The position numbers and the translations under genes were made by a program. The notes under the pieces are model-generated. The model was not told the origin of the DNA, did not search any database, and saw only the letters and a program-made list of their open reading frames with translations. A stretch of 64,000 nt of DNA from Streptomyces noursei (lineage in GTDB: Bacteria > Actinomycetota > Actinomycetes > Streptomycetales > Streptomycetaceae), in assembly GCF_016917755.1 (NCBI RefSeq), contig NZ_CP070326.1, positions 4,464,001 to 4,528,000 of the forward strand, in the 5' to 3' direction. Positions 25,283 through 34,171 of the stretch are shown piece after piece. The stretch's first letter is position 1, and the number at the start of each line of letters is the position of its first letter.

Positions 25283-28003
25283 TCAGCCCAGTCGCGTCAG
25301 CTTCGCCCCGAAGGTGGGTTCGACCAGGTCCTTCTGGAGGGCCACCGGCACCCGCTGGGCCTCCGCCCCGGTGCCGACGATCAGCTCGCCGACCACGGTC
25401 CCGGCCTTGGCCACGTGCGGGACGGTCTTGCCACCGGCACCGACCTGCAGCCCCAGCTTCTGGCCGGGGACGCCGATCGCCGTCAGGTCCTTGGTGGCCA
25501 CGACCGGGGTCTGGCCGCCCAGGCCGTCGTCCACATAGCCGACGACCTGGCCCTTCTTCACCGCGGTGGCCGAGGTCAGGGCGTTGCGCACCGCCTCGAT
25601 CACCTTCTTGCTGTTGTCCTGAACCATCGTCAGGCTGTTGGCGCCATTGGGGTCCAGACCGTTGAAGTGCTGGTCCATCATCGTGCCCAGGATCAGCCGG
25701 TCCGTGCCGTCCACCGTCTTGTACGCCGCCCACGACAGCGTGCCGCCGGCCGCCGTGCTGGAGCCGGTCTTGATGCCCTTGACGCTCAGCCCGGCCACGA
25801 TCAGACGGTCGTTGTTGTTGTTGATCCGCTCCGGCAGACCCGGGATGTCGGCGTTGGGCAGGGCGACTATCGGCCGGAAGGCGTCGAACTTCATGACCGC
25901 CTCGGCCAGCTTGAGCTGGTCGACCGCGGTGCTGACGGTCTTGGCGTCCAAGCCGCTGGGGTCGGTGTAGGTGGTGTTCTTCATGCCGAGTGCCTTGGCG
26001 GCGTCGTTCATCTTCTTGACGAACGCCGCCTCGGAGCCGGACTGGCTGTCCCAACGGGCCAGCAACCGGGCGATGTTGTTGCCGGACGGGATCATCAGCA
26101 TCTTGAGCATGTCCTGCTCGCTGAACTTCTGACCCGCCGTGAGCCCCTTGATGCGCGACTCGCTCTCGGAGTTGCCCTGCTCCACCGTCTTGGCGTCGAC
26201 CTCGATCTGCGGGCCCTTGTCGTACTTGTCCTTCAGGGGGTGGTCCCGGAGGATCACATAGGCCGTCATGATCTTGGCGACGCTCGCGGTCGGAACGGGC
26301 TTCTCCTCGCCGAACGTCCCCACGGAGCCGGAACCGACGACCTTCACCGCCGCCTGCCCCTTGGCGGGCCACGGGACGGAGAGCTGGCCGCCCTCGAAGG
26401 TGTACGACGACTTGGCGTCGCCCACGGTCAGCGTCGGGTCGGGCAGCGGCCGCACCGCCTGGACGACCGCGAAGACGACCACCAGCAGCACCGCCAGCGG
26501 CGTCCAGATCTTGAACCGCCGGACGACGGTGCGCAGCGTGGTCTCGGGCGGCGGCGGGGTGTTGGTGAGCTTCGCCAGCAGGTCGAGCGGCGGCAGCGGC
26601 TGCTGACGGGTCCGCTCGGATTCGACCTCGGCCGCGGACGTACCGGGCGCTCCGGAGGCACCGGCGTCGGGCTTCCGGTCGGACGCGGCCGGCGCGGCGG
26701 CCGGCATCGCACCGGGTGCCTTGCCCGCGGCCTTCTCGGCAGCCTTCTCAGCGGCCTTTTCGGGAGCCTTCCCGGCGGCCTTCTCGGGGGCCTTCGTCGG
26801 CGCACTGCCCGGCGCCTCGCCCTTGGCGGCGCCGTCCGCCGCTCCCCCGTCCTTCGCCGGCCCCTTCTTCTGGTCCTGGTCCTTCGGGTCCGCGCCCGGG
26901 GTGCTGCCCGGCTTGCCCAGCGGGGCCTTGGGTGCGGTCTTGCCGATCGACCGCCCCGCCGAGCCATCGTCCGCCGACTTCAGCGCCACGAACTGGCTGG
27001 TCCGCTCGGCGTCCCGCTCATCGGCGTCGGCAACGCCCTTCGCGGCGTCCTTCGCCGCGTCCTTGCCCTTGGCAACGTCCTTCGCCTTCGCGTCGGCGTC
27101 CTTGGCAACGGCGCCCTTGTCGGCGTCCTTACCGGCGTCCTTGCCGAGCTTGAAGACGGCGGTGGCCTGGTCGACGGGGCCCTCCGCGGCCCCCTCGCCG
27201 GACTCCGCCGACTTCTTGGCCTTCGCTACGGCAAACACCCGCGTCGCGTCATCGGCCGGCGCGTCCTCGGCGCCCGCGCCCTTCCCCGCGTCCGCCTTCG
27301 CCGTCTCCGCGTCGCCCTTCTCGGCCTCGGCCTTCTTCGCGTCGGCCTTCTTCGGCGTGACCGTCTTGAAGACGGCAGTCGCCTGATCGACGGCCTTGTC
27401 GTCGGAAGCGGCGTCGACGTCGGAGGCGGCGTCAGCGTCGGAGGCGCCCGCAGCCGAACCCTCCCCGGAGCCCTTCTCGGAGCCCTTCCCGGACTCCTTC
27501 ACCGCGGCGTTCGCCCCGTCGGCCGCTCCGGCCTTCGCGTCCGCCGGCGCATCGGCCCGCAGGCGGCCTTCGCCGTCCTTGCCCTGCCCTTGCCCCTCGA
27601 CAATGCCCTTCGCGGCCTCCTGGGCCGCCTCAGGCGCCTTCACGGGCTCCTTCGCGACCTTGGCCCCGTCGGCCTCGCCGGACGCCTGCTCGTCGGAAGC
27701 CTCCTTCGGCGCCCCCTCGGCGCCCTTCTCGGACCCCTTACCGGCATCCTCCGCGGAGTCCTTCTCGGAGCCCTCCGCAGAACTCTCCTCGGAAGCCTTC
27801 TCGGAGCCCTTTCCGGAGCCCTCCGCCGAACTCTTCCCGGAGTCCTTGCCGGAGTTCTTCCCGGACTCCCCCGCGCCGTCCCGTTCCCCCCGCTCCTCGC
27901 GGAGGACCGCCAGCCGCGGGTCCCGTTCGGTGCGCGCCGTCTCCCCCGACGACTGCTCCTTGCCCGACTTCTTGTCCGACTTGTCGGGGGACTCGCCCGC
28001 CAC
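25283..28003 (-). CDS. D-alanyl-D-alanine carboxypeptidase with long disordered cytoplasmic segment
   Basis: The GTG at 28003 with GAAGGAGA 7 nt upstream gives 906 residues. Residues 1 to about 495 are low-complexity (Lys, Glu, Ala, Ser, Gly). A membrane helix at about 501-517 (TPLAVLLVVVFAVVQAV) places this part in the cytoplasm and the rest outside. The outer domain is a class A low-molecular-mass PBP (S11): SVAK (574-577), SGN (640-642) and KTG (745-747), followed by a C-terminal beta domain. It trims the terminal D-Ala of peptidoglycan stem peptides. Four TxVF-like motifs with Thr near 209, 254, 281 and 335 recur in the cytoplasmic part. Such a large intracellular segment is far beyond the usual DacA length of about 400. 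Confidence 0.93.
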   Translation of the reverse strand: MAGESPDKSDKKSGKEQSSGETARTERDPRLAVLREERGERDGAGESGKNSGKDSGKSSAEGSGKGSEKASEESSAEGSEKDSAEDAGKGSEKGAEGAPKEASDEQASGEADGAKVAKEPVKAPEAAQEAAKGIVEGQGQGKDGEGRLRADAPADAKAGAADGANAAVKESGKGSEKGSGEGSAAGASDADAASDVDAASDDKAVDQATAVFKTVTPKKADAKKAEAEKGDAETAKADAGKGAGAEDAPADDATRVFAVAKAKKSAESGEGAAEGPVDQATAVFKLGKDAGKDADKGAVAKDADAKAKDVAKGKDAAKDAAKGVADADERDAERTSQFVALKSADDGSAGRSIGKTAPKAPLGKPGSTPGADPKDQDQKKGPAKDGGAADGAAKGEAPGSAPTKAPEKAAGKAPEKAAEKAAEKAAGKAPGAMPAAAPAASDRKPDAGASGAPGTSAAEVESERTRQQPLPPLDLLAKLTNTPPPPETTLRTVVRRFKIWTPLAVLLVVVFAVVQAVRPLPDPTLTVGDAKSSYTFEGGQLSVPWPAKGQAAVKVVGSGSVGTFGEEKPVPTASVAKIMTAYVILRDHPLKDKYDKGPQIEVDAKTVEQGNSESESRIKGLTAGQKFSEQDMLKMLMIPSGNNIARLLARWDSQSGSEAAFVKKMNDAAKALGMKNTTYTDPSGLDAKTVSTAVDQLKLAEAVMKFDAFRPIVALPNADIPGLPERINNNNDRLIVAGLSVKGIKTGSSTAAGGTLSWAAYKTVDGTDRLILGTMMDQHFNGLDPNGANSLTMVQDNSKKVIEAVRNALTSATAVKKGQVVGYVDDGLGGQTPVVATKDLTAIGVPGQKLGLQVGAGGKTVPHVAKAGTVVGELIVGTGAEAQRVPVALQKDLVEPTFGAKLTRLG

Positions 28004-28265
28004 CGATGTCTCCTTCACTACGTCGCACTGCCCTGCCTGGTGCCAGCTGGTACCGAACGGAACCAGTGTTCCCAAGTGTCCTGTGTCCGAACTGCCGCTT
28101 TCCACTGCCACGCGAACCGGTCCCGGCCGCGCCTCTCGGAAGACGTCGCCGACCCGCTAGACGAGAACGACATACCTACCGGTTCCCTACCGAACCCCCC
28201 AGGCACCCTCGACAGATGAATGTGAGAGGGGTCACCCTGTCATTCATCCACGCGGGGAGGCTTGG

Positions 28266-29030
28266 ATGGGCAGGAGCCGCAGAACAATTCCGGAGGAGCT
28301 TCTGCTGCTGGCTTTGGACCCGGCCACGGGCACCACAGCGCAGCCGCAGTCGCTCGACCTCGGCCTGGCCGGGGCCCAGCTAGTAGAGCTGGCCCTGGCA
28401 GGACGGATAGCCCCAGACGGGGATCGTATCGCCGTGGTGATGGCACGGCCGACAGGAGATCCGACTCTGGACTCCGCGCTCGAACTGCTGCGCCGTCGCG
28501 GCAGTCCGGTGCGCGCGGTCCACTGGATCGGCGGGCCCCGACTGGGGCTGCGCCAGACGTACCTCACCCATCTCGAACGGTGCGGCATGGTGCATGCCGT
28601 GGCCGGCCAGATGTGCGGGGTGCTGCCGACGACGCGCTACCAGGCGACGGAGACGGCCATCAGCCGGGAGATCAGGGCCCGGCTCGACAACGCGATCCGC
28701 ACCGGCGTCCCACCGGACCCGCGGACCGCGGCGCTCGCCGCGCTGGCCCACGCGGTCGGCCTCGGCAAGCACCTCTACCCCGGGAACGAGGGGCGGTCAT
28801 CGCGCTCCCGGCTCCGGGATCTGATCCGCCACGACCCGATGGGCGGGCTGGTCGCACACGCCGTCATGGACGTGCAGAACGGCGTCGCGGCGCAGCCGCG
28901 GCGGGGCTCGGCACCGGGCAACGGCCCGGGGGCCCGCAAGACGGCCCGTTCGACGACCGACGCGGCCGGCGTACCCGGCCAGTCGCGGCGACACGGGCAC
29001 GGCAGCATGGCCCGAGTCGGCGCCCACTGA
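28266..29030 (+). CDS. GPP34 (GOLPH3-like) family protein
   Basis: The 254-residue protein starts at an ATG behind GGGGAGG. The N-terminal IPEELLLLALDPATGTT and LDLGLAGAQLVELALAGRI are the signature of the GPP34 domain, shared with eukaryotic GOLPH3/Vps74, which bind phosphatidylinositol 4-phosphate. RYQATETAISREIRARL and DPRTAALAALAHAVGL continue the domain. The C-terminal 45 residues are basic and likely disordered. In Streptomyces the family has many members of unknown role, probably peripheral to membranes. The 262-bp gap before it holds the carboxypeptidase promoter region on the opposite strand. Confidence 0.88.
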   Translation: MGRSRRTIPEELLLLALDPATGTTAQPQSLDLGLAGAQLVELALAGRIAPDGDRIAVVMARPTGDPTLDSALELLRRRGSPVRAVHWIGGPRLGLRQTYLTHLERCGMVHAVAGQMCGVLPTTRYQATETAISREIRARLDNAIRTGVPPDPRTAALAALAHAVGLGKHLYPGNEGRSSRSRLRDLIRHDPMGGLVAHAVMDVQNGVAAQPRRGSAPGNGPGARKTARSTTDAAGVPGQSRRHGHGSMARVGAH

Positions 29031-29173
29031 GGCCACCGGCGCCGCGACACGCGGACCGGACGCCGTCACGCACCACCGCACCACCAGGGCCGCGCCCCCG
29101 CACATCCGGGCGCACCCGCCAGCGCCACGCACCACCCCTTCCCGGACCCGTTCGGGAGCCGCAGTAAGAGGCG

Positions 29174-29220
29174 CGGGGTGGCGGGCCGAGCCGTTCGGAC
29201 GACGGCGCGGCCCGCCACCC
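29174..29220 (+). terminator. Terminator downstream of the GPP34 gene
   Basis: GGGGTGGCGGGCCG (29174-29187) and CGGCCCGCCACCCC (29207-29220) are perfect 14-bp arms around a 19-nt loop. It is the main feature of the 302-bp gap from 29031 to 29332. Confidence 0.85.
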
Positions 29221-29332
29221 CGTGCGCATGTGCGCTCGCCTTCTGTGTTCATTTGACTGCGCGGTGTCCACGGAAGGTGGCAGTCTGCTCAAGAGGAAAT
29301 GACAGCAGTGCGGAGCCGGAGGTGCGCGTACC

Positions 29333-30199
29333 GTGGCGTCCAACGTCAACCCGACCGTCAGGCGCCGTCGATTGGGCCAGGAGCTGCGCAGGCTCCGGGA
29401 GGACAAGGGCCTGACGGCGGAGCAGGTGGCCGAGCGGCTGCTGGTCTCCCAGTCGAAGATCAGCCGACTGGAGAACGGCCGCCGCAGCATCAGCCAGCGC
29501 GACGTCCGCGACCTGTGCGGGGTCTACGAGGTCGAGGACCGCCGGATAGTGGATTCGCTGATGCAGATGGCCAAGGATTCGCGCCAGCAAGGCTGGTGGC
29601 ACGCCTTCGGCGACATTCCGTACAGCGTCTACATCGGCCTGGAGACCGAGGCCGCGTCGCTGCGGACGTACGAATCCCTGCTGGTGCCCGGTCTGCTCCA
29701 GACGCCCGGCTACGCCGAGGCGGTGATTCCCGGCACCATCCCGGAGCTGGCGTCGGAGGACCTGGACAAACGCATCCAGGTGCGGATGCGGCGCCAGGAG
29801 CGGGTTCAGGACGGGGAGCGTCCGCTGCGCCTGTGGGTCGTGCTGGACGAGAGCGCACTGCGCCGGGTGGTCGGCAGCCACCTGATCATGCGCGAGCAGT
29901 TGGAGCACCTCGCCGAGCTGAGCAAGCTGCCGCATGTGACGGTGCAGGTGTTGCCCTACGGCGCCGGTGCGCACGCCGGGATGTCGGGGACGTTCTCGAT
30001 CCTGGAATTCGACGACGCCGCGGATTCCAGCGTGGTCTACATCGAGGGGGTCACCAGCGATCTCTATCTGGAGAAAACCAACGATGTGCACAAATACACC
30101 ATCATGTACGAGCATCTGCGGGCGCAGGCATTGAGCGCGGAGGCGAGCCGCGAGTTCATCGCCGAGGCCGCGAAACGGCATGCGGACGCCATGAGTTGA
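29333..30199 (+). CDS. XRE-family regulator with DUF5753 domain
   Basis: The 288-residue protein starts at a GTG with GGAGGTG upstream. The N-terminal helix-turn-helix reads LTAEQVAERLLVSQSKISRLENG. The C-terminal DUF5753 domain has ESLLVPGLLQTPGYAEAV, RQERVQDGERPLRLWVVLDE, LPHVTVQVLPYGAGAH and YIEGVTSDLYLE. Genes of this type are abundant in Streptomyces and usually sit next to a small DUF397 gene, as here at 30435. Such pairs behave in several cases like regulatory or toxin-antitoxin-like couples and influence differentiation. The target is unknown. Confidence 0.92.
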   Translation: MASNVNPTVRRRRLGQELRRLREDKGLTAEQVAERLLVSQSKISRLENGRRSISQRDVRDLCGVYEVEDRRIVDSLMQMAKDSRQQGWWHAFGDIPYSVYIGLETEAASLRTYESLLVPGLLQTPGYAEAVIPGTIPELASEDLDKRIQVRMRRQERVQDGERPLRLWVVLDESALRRVVGSHLIMREQLEHLAELSKLPHVTVQVLPYGAGAHAGMSGTFSILEFDDAADSSVVYIEGVTSDLYLEKTNDVHKYTIMYEHLRAQALSAEASREFIAEAAKRHADAMS

Positions 30200-30288
30200 G
30201 GACGAGGGCTCGGGTTGCCGGCGCGGACGGCGCAGACAGCACAGACAGCACAGACGACGCGGAATGTTGAATTCCGATGAACGGGGTC

Positions 30289-30313
30289 GCACGGTACACC
30301 TGAGCCACCGTGC
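30289..30313. terminator. Hairpin between the XRE and DUF397 genes
   Basis: GCACGGT (30289-30295) and ACCGTGC (30307-30313) form a 7-bp stem followed by CTGAAAA. A second, smaller inverted repeat CGGAAT/ATTCCG lies at 30260-30276. Either may terminate the XRE transcript or act in regulation of the DUF397 gene. Confidence 0.4.
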
Positions 30314-30434
30314 CTGAAAAGAGATCGCGGAATACGCCATTCGGACGAGTGAACGACCCTCTACGGCCGGTGATGTTGGCGCGTAGCGTCGTTCTCACCG
30401 AATCCGCGGTAACTCAGAGTAAGGTGAAGTCACC

Positions 30435-30641
30435 ATGGCCGTTCAGCCCAATTCAGCGTTCTCCTGGACCAAGTCCTCGTACTCCGGTGCCAACGCCTGC
30501 GTGGAGATCGCCGTGCCGGCCTCTGCGGCCATCGCGGTGCGCGACTCCAAGGACCCCGAGGGTGCGCGCCTGACGTTCGACAACTCTTCCTGGAGCAGCT
30601 TCGTGTCGGACGTCGCCGCGGGCGCGTTCGACCTGTCCTGA
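30435..30641 (+). CDS. DUF397 small protein
   Basis: The 68-residue protein has the full DUF397 signature: FSWTKSSYSGANACVEIA, VRDSKDPEGARLTF and SWSSFVSDV. It starts at an ATG with AAGGTGAAG upstream. DUF397 proteins nearly always accompany an XRE-DUF5753 regulator and may act as its partner or antagonist. A 235-bp gap separates the two here, so it probably has its own promoter. Confidence 0.93.
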   Translation: MAVQPNSAFSWTKSSYSGANACVEIAVPASAAIAVRDSKDPEGARLTFDNSSWSSFVSDVAAGAFDLS

Positions 30642-30970
30642 TCTGAGCCGTCACCGACTACCGTCCGTGTGACACCAGCGCGGATACGAGCCCTCTCGAC
30701 TGGATCGCCGTCCCGGCCGAGGGGGCTCGGCCATGTCCGCAGGACGACGGATGTCGGGGACCGCGGCGGGCGGTCATCGGCTGCGCCGGTCAGCGGAGTT
30801 CGGCTACGTAGTGGTCCGTACCGGGGATGGTCGGGATGGAGGGGCCACCGGCTCGACGCGGCCCAGGCCGGCGGCGGCGAGTTCGTCGGCGGTGGGGGTG
30901 GCGGCGGTGGCGTGCGGGGTGCGGCTTCCTGCTCGGGGGGCGCGTCGGTCGTCACGACGGACAGCTCTAG

Positions 30971-30985
30971 CTGACGTCGCGTCAG
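30971..30985. promoter_or_regulatory. Palindrome CTGACG-TCG-CGTCAG
   Basis: A perfect 6+3+6 palindrome, about 147 bp upstream of the aminotransferase start. It has the same form as the operators of the catabolic region at 50-63 kb, so it may be bound by the same TetR-type regulator. Confidence 0.5.
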
Positions 30986-31089
30986 ATGCGGAGAGGGGTG
31001 GGGGCGGGGCGGATCCCGGAAAGGCGGCCCAGTATGCGAACGCCCCTGCACGGCTGGCCGAAAACTGTTTAAGCTGCCTGGCGTCTGCA

Positions 31090-31105
31090 GCTAACGATGG
31101 TTAAC
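31090..31105. promoter_or_regulatory. Imperfect palindrome GCTAAC-GATG-GTTAAC near the aminotransferase start
   Basis: The two 6-bp arms are complementary with one mismatch and lie 27-42 bp upstream of the ATG at 31132, where a local repressor or activator could bind. Confidence 0.35.
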
Positions 31106-31131
31106 GCAGCGCACGAGCGATTGGAGCTACC

Positions 31132-32355
31132 ATGTCGGACCAGGCCCCGCCCCTTGCCACCGCACCCGTCCCCGCGCTCGCCGCGCGGGCGGCCCGGACC
31201 GGCAGCTCGCCCGTACGCGACATCCTGGCGCTGACCGCCCGGCCCGAGGTGATCTCGTTCGCCGGTGGGCTGCCGGCGCCCGAACTCTTCGACGCCGAGG
31301 GGATATCCGCGGCCTTCCGGGAGGTGCTGGCGCAGGCGCCGCAGCGGGTCCTGCAGTACTCCACCAGTGAGGGCGACCCGGCGCTGCGGGCGGCCGTCGC
31401 GGCGCGTACCACGGCCCGCGGGCTGGCCACCGACGCCGACGACCTGCTGATCACCACCGGCTCCCAGCAGGGGCTGACGCTGCTGGCCACGGCGCTGCTG
31501 GAGCCGGGCGACGTGGTGCTGGTCGAGGACCCCTGCTATCTGGCGGCGCTGCAGATCTTCTCCCTCGCGGGCGCCCGGGTGGTGGCGGTGCCGACCGACG
31601 ACGAGGGGCTGGACCCGGCGGCGCTGGACGAGGTCGCCGCCCGCGAGAACCCCAAACTGCTCTACGTCATCCCGACGTTCCAGAACCCCACCGGTCGCAC
31701 GCTGAGCGCGGAGCGGCGGGCCGCGGTCGCCGAGGTCGCCGCCCGGCGCGGGCTGTGGATCGCCGAGGACGACCCGTACGGCGAGCTGCGCTTCGAGGGG
31801 GAGCCACAGCGCTGGGTCGCGTCGTTCCCCGGGGCCGAGGACCGGACGGTGCTGCTGGGCTCGTTCTCCAAGGTGATGGCGCCGGGGCTGCGGCTGGGCA
31901 CGCTGCGGGCGCCGGCCGGGTTGCGGCGGGCCTGTGTCATCGCCAAGCAGGCCGCCGACCTGCACACCTCGACCGTCGATCAGGCCGCCGCCGCACGGTA
32001 CTTGACGGCCTGCGACCTGGACGCGCACCTGGCGCGGGTCCGCGGCGCCTATCGGGAGCGGCGGGACGCCCTGCTGGCCGGGCTGTCCGCGGCGCTCCCC
32101 GAGGGCTCACGCTGGAACCGCCCGGCGGGCGGGATGTTCGTGTGGGCGACGCTGCCGGCGGGGTACGACGCGACCGCGCTGCTGCCGGAGGTGGTGCGGC
32201 ATGACGTGGCGTACGTGCCGGGGGCGCCGTTCTTCGCCGGGCGGCCGGACCCGGCGGCGATCCGGCTGTCGTTCGTGACCCATGGGCCGGCGGAGATCGG
32301 CGAGGGGCTGCAGCGGCTGCGTGCGGGGATCGCGGCGGCGCGGCGGGCCGGGTAA
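31132..32355 (+). CDS. PLP-dependent aminotransferase (2-aminoadipate/LysN-type class I)
   Basis: The 407-residue protein starts at an ATG with TTGGAGC upstream. It has the fold-type I pattern: ISFAGGLPAPELF, LQYSTSEGDPALRAAV, ITTGSQQGLTLLATAL, PTFQNPTGRTLS, the Asp of EDDPYGELRF, and the Schiff-base Lys in GSFSKVMAPGLRLG. This is the LysN/2-aminoadipate and aromatic aminotransferase group, without the GntR domain of MocR proteins. The substrate is probably an aromatic, branched or aminoadipate-type amino acid. No pathway partner lies next to it. Confidence 0.92.
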   Translation: MSDQAPPLATAPVPALAARAARTGSSPVRDILALTARPEVISFAGGLPAPELFDAEGISAAFREVLAQAPQRVLQYSTSEGDPALRAAVAARTTARGLATDADDLLITTGSQQGLTLLATALLEPGDVVLVEDPCYLAALQIFSLAGARVVAVPTDDEGLDPAALDEVAARENPKLLYVIPTFQNPTGRTLSAERRAAVAEVAARRGLWIAEDDPYGELRFEGEPQRWVASFPGAEDRTVLLGSFSKVMAPGLRLGTLRAPAGLRRACVIAKQAADLHTSTVDQAAAARYLTACDLDAHLARVRGAYRERRDALLAGLSAALPEGSRWNRPAGGMFVWATLPAGYDATALLPEVVRHDVAYVPGAPFFAGRPDPAAIRLSFVTHGPAEIGEGLQRLRAGIAAARRAG

Positions 32356-32498
32356 GCCGGACGGCTGGCCAACGGACCCGTCCGCGGCGGAAATTCCGCT
32401 TCCCTCGGGCCCGGCCCTGCCGGACACTGGAAGGTCCACGGCATCTGCCCCGGGGCGCGCCCCGCGGGCACATGGACCAGGACCTCCCAGGAGGCCGG

Positions 32499-33104
32499 AT
32501 GACCAGTGGCCCCGATGTGCGGGATCCGGCGGATCCCCCGACTCCCCCGTCCCCCTCTTTCCCCCGGCGTCTGCGGGCCCGGCTGCGCGATGTCGGCTGG
32601 CGGCTGCGCGGCGCCGGGCGCTGGCTGCGCGCGCATGCCCGGCACGCCCTGGTGGTGGGCGTGGCGACCTCCGTCGTGGGCGCGCTCGCCACGTTCGCCG
32701 TCGACCAGTTGCCCAAGCTCTACCAGGACCCGCCGCCCCGTTGCCCGGGGGCGGGCTGCGAGGGCAAGGACCCGCAGTCCACCGGGTGCGGGGTGGAGGC
32801 GGCGACCTTCGAGCCGGCGGTGGGCAACCCGGTCCGCCTGCACCTGCGGTACAGCAAGCGCTGCGGCGCCGTCTGGGCGCGGATCGTGGCGGGGGCGGTC
32901 GGGGACTCGGTGACGGTGAGCGTGACGGGCGGTTCGTCCCGCAGCGCCTTCATCGCCTCCAACCACGATGTGTTCACGCCGATGGCGTCGGTGGGCGACA
33001 CCTTCCGGGTGCGGTTCTGCGCGGTGCCCACGACCAACCCCAACCGCTCGCGCTCGTGGGTCAAGTACTGCTTCGAGGCGTCCGAGACATCGCCCTGGGA
33101 GTGA
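32499..33104 (+). CDS. DUF2690 membrane-anchored extracytoplasmic protein
   Basis: The ATG at 32499 with AGGAGG gives 201 residues. A Pro/Arg-rich cytoplasmic start and one membrane helix (ALVVGVATSVVGALATFAV, about 52-70) precede an outer DUF2690 domain: CPGAGCEGKDPQSTGC, LHLRYSKRCGAVWARI and GDSVTVSVTG. The paired Cys residues likely form disulfides. Many family members carry an N-terminal XRE domain; here it is absent. The function is unknown. It lies 143 bp after the aminotransferase. Confidence 0.85.
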   Translation: MTSGPDVRDPADPPTPPSPSFPRRLRARLRDVGWRLRGAGRWLRAHARHALVVGVATSVVGALATFAVDQLPKLYQDPPPRCPGAGCEGKDPQSTGCGVEAATFEPAVGNPVRLHLRYSKRCGAVWARIVAGAVGDSVTVSVTGGSSRSAFIASNHDVFTPMASVGDTFRVRFCAVPTTNPNRSRSWVKYCFEASETSPWE

Positions 33105-33183
33105 GGCGCGGGGCCGGCGCCCCCTTGTGCGCGCCAGCCTTCCCTTCCTCGTCCGCCGCGCCTACCCTGACCACCCACCACCG

Positions 33184-33202
33184 ACCTGACACTCTGTCAG
33201 GT
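33184..33202. promoter_or_regulatory. Palindrome ACCTGACA-CTC-TGTCAGGT upstream of the SDR gene
   Basis: A perfect 8+3+8 palindrome 32 bp upstream of the SDR ATG, covering the expected promoter. It resembles the CTGACG-N3-CGTCAG sites at 50-63 kb with one changed position per arm, and is a probable TetR-family operator. Confidence 0.65.
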
Positions 33203-33234
33203 TTTGGTCGTCCCGGACGGCAGGAGGGTGCCGC

Positions 33235-34020
33235 ATGCTGCTGCGCGACAGGACCGTCATCGTCTCCGGCGTCGGCGCCGGGCTGGGGCACCAGGTCGCG
33301 GCGGCCTGCGCACGGGACGGCGCGCGGGTGGTGCTCGGCGCGCGCACGGAGGCGAACCTCGCGGCGACGGCGGGCCGGATCGACGCCGCGGGCGAGCGGA
33401 CGGCCTGGCGGGTGACCGACATCGCCGACGAGGCGCAGTGCGCGGCGCTGGCCGGGCTGGCCGTGGAGCGGTTCGGCGGGATCGACGCGGTGATCCATGT
33501 CGCCGCGCTGGACGGCCACTTCGGCGGCCTGCGGGACGCGGACTTCGACGCCTGGCAGCGAGTGGTGGACGTCAATCTCTTCGGCACGATGCGGATGACC
33601 CGCGCCTGTCTGCCGGCGATGACGGCGCGCGGCGGCGGCTCGGTGGTGATGATCGGCACCCAGTCGTCGGTGGCCGCGCCCTCGCAGGTGCGGCAGGCGG
33701 CGTACGCGGCGTCCAAGGGCGGGCTGGTGTCGGCGATGTACTCGCTGGCGCGGGAGCTGGGGCCGGACCGGATCCGGGTCAACACCGTGCAGCCGGGCTG
33801 GATGTGGGGCCCGCCGGTGGCGGGGTACGTCCGGCACACGGCGCGGACCGAGGGGGTGCCGGAGGCCGAGGTGCTGCGGCGGCTCACCGGGCGGATGGCG
33901 CTGCCGGAGCTGGCGACGGACGCGGACGTGGCGGAGGCGGCGGTCTTCCTCGCCTCGGACCGCGCGCGGGCCATCACGGGGCAGTCGCTGCTGGTGAACG
34001 CGGGCGAGCTGATGCGGTAG
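33235..34020 (+). CDS. Short-chain dehydrogenase/reductase
   Basis: The 261-residue protein starts at an ATG behind AGGAGG. It is a classical SDR: nucleotide motif VSGVGAGLG (in place of TGxxxGIG), the Asp-type adenine pocket DIADEAQ, catalytic Ser in MIGTQSS, YAASK with Tyr and Lys, and a PGWMWGPPV loop. SDRs of this type oxidise hydroxyl groups of steroid-like, terpenoid or fatty substrates with NAD(P). The operator-like palindrome in front suggests membership in the regulon described for 45.7-64 kb. A good terminator follows. Confidence 0.9.
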   Translation: MLLRDRTVIVSGVGAGLGHQVAAACARDGARVVLGARTEANLAATAGRIDAAGERTAWRVTDIADEAQCAALAGLAVERFGGIDAVIHVAALDGHFGGLRDADFDAWQRVVDVNLFGTMRMTRACLPAMTARGGGSVVMIGTQSSVAAPSQVRQAAYAASKGGLVSAMYSLARELGPDRIRVNTVQPGWMWGPPVAGYVRHTARTEGVPEAEVLRRLTGRMALPELATDADVAEAAVFLASDRARAITGQSLLVNAGELMR

Positions 34021-34050
34021 CGGGCGAGCGGCGGCGCGGTCCGGCGCACC

Positions 34051-34084
34051 GGCCGTGCGGGTCCCGTACCCGTACGGCCGTTTT
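34051..34084 (+). terminator. Terminator with U-tract after the SDR gene
   Basis: GGCCGTGCGGGT and ACCCGTACGGCC pair over 12 bp (one G-T pair) with a 5-nt loop, followed by GTTTT. Confidence 0.88.
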
Positions 34085-34171
34085 CGCTTGTCCGCCGCGC
34101 CGCCCCACGCCCTCCGCGGGAGCGGGGAGAGCCCGGACCAAAGTTCCTCCCGGTGACCCGAGTTCATATGC

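Larger units (their letters stand above)
30642..31131. other. 490-bp gap without a convincing gene
   Basis: Several frames stay open on both strands, but none has a recognisable product, a good ribosome site or sensible composition (runs of Gly or Pro only). The stretch holds the palindrome at 30971-30985 and an imperfect palindrome at 31090-31105 near the aminotransferase start. It may contain a decayed gene. Confidence 0.5.

Noticed and set aside
30669..31104. Small frames on both strands in the 30.6-31.1 kb gap
   Set aside because: Composition is dominated by Gly, Pro and Arg, there is no ribosome site, and the frames exclude one another.
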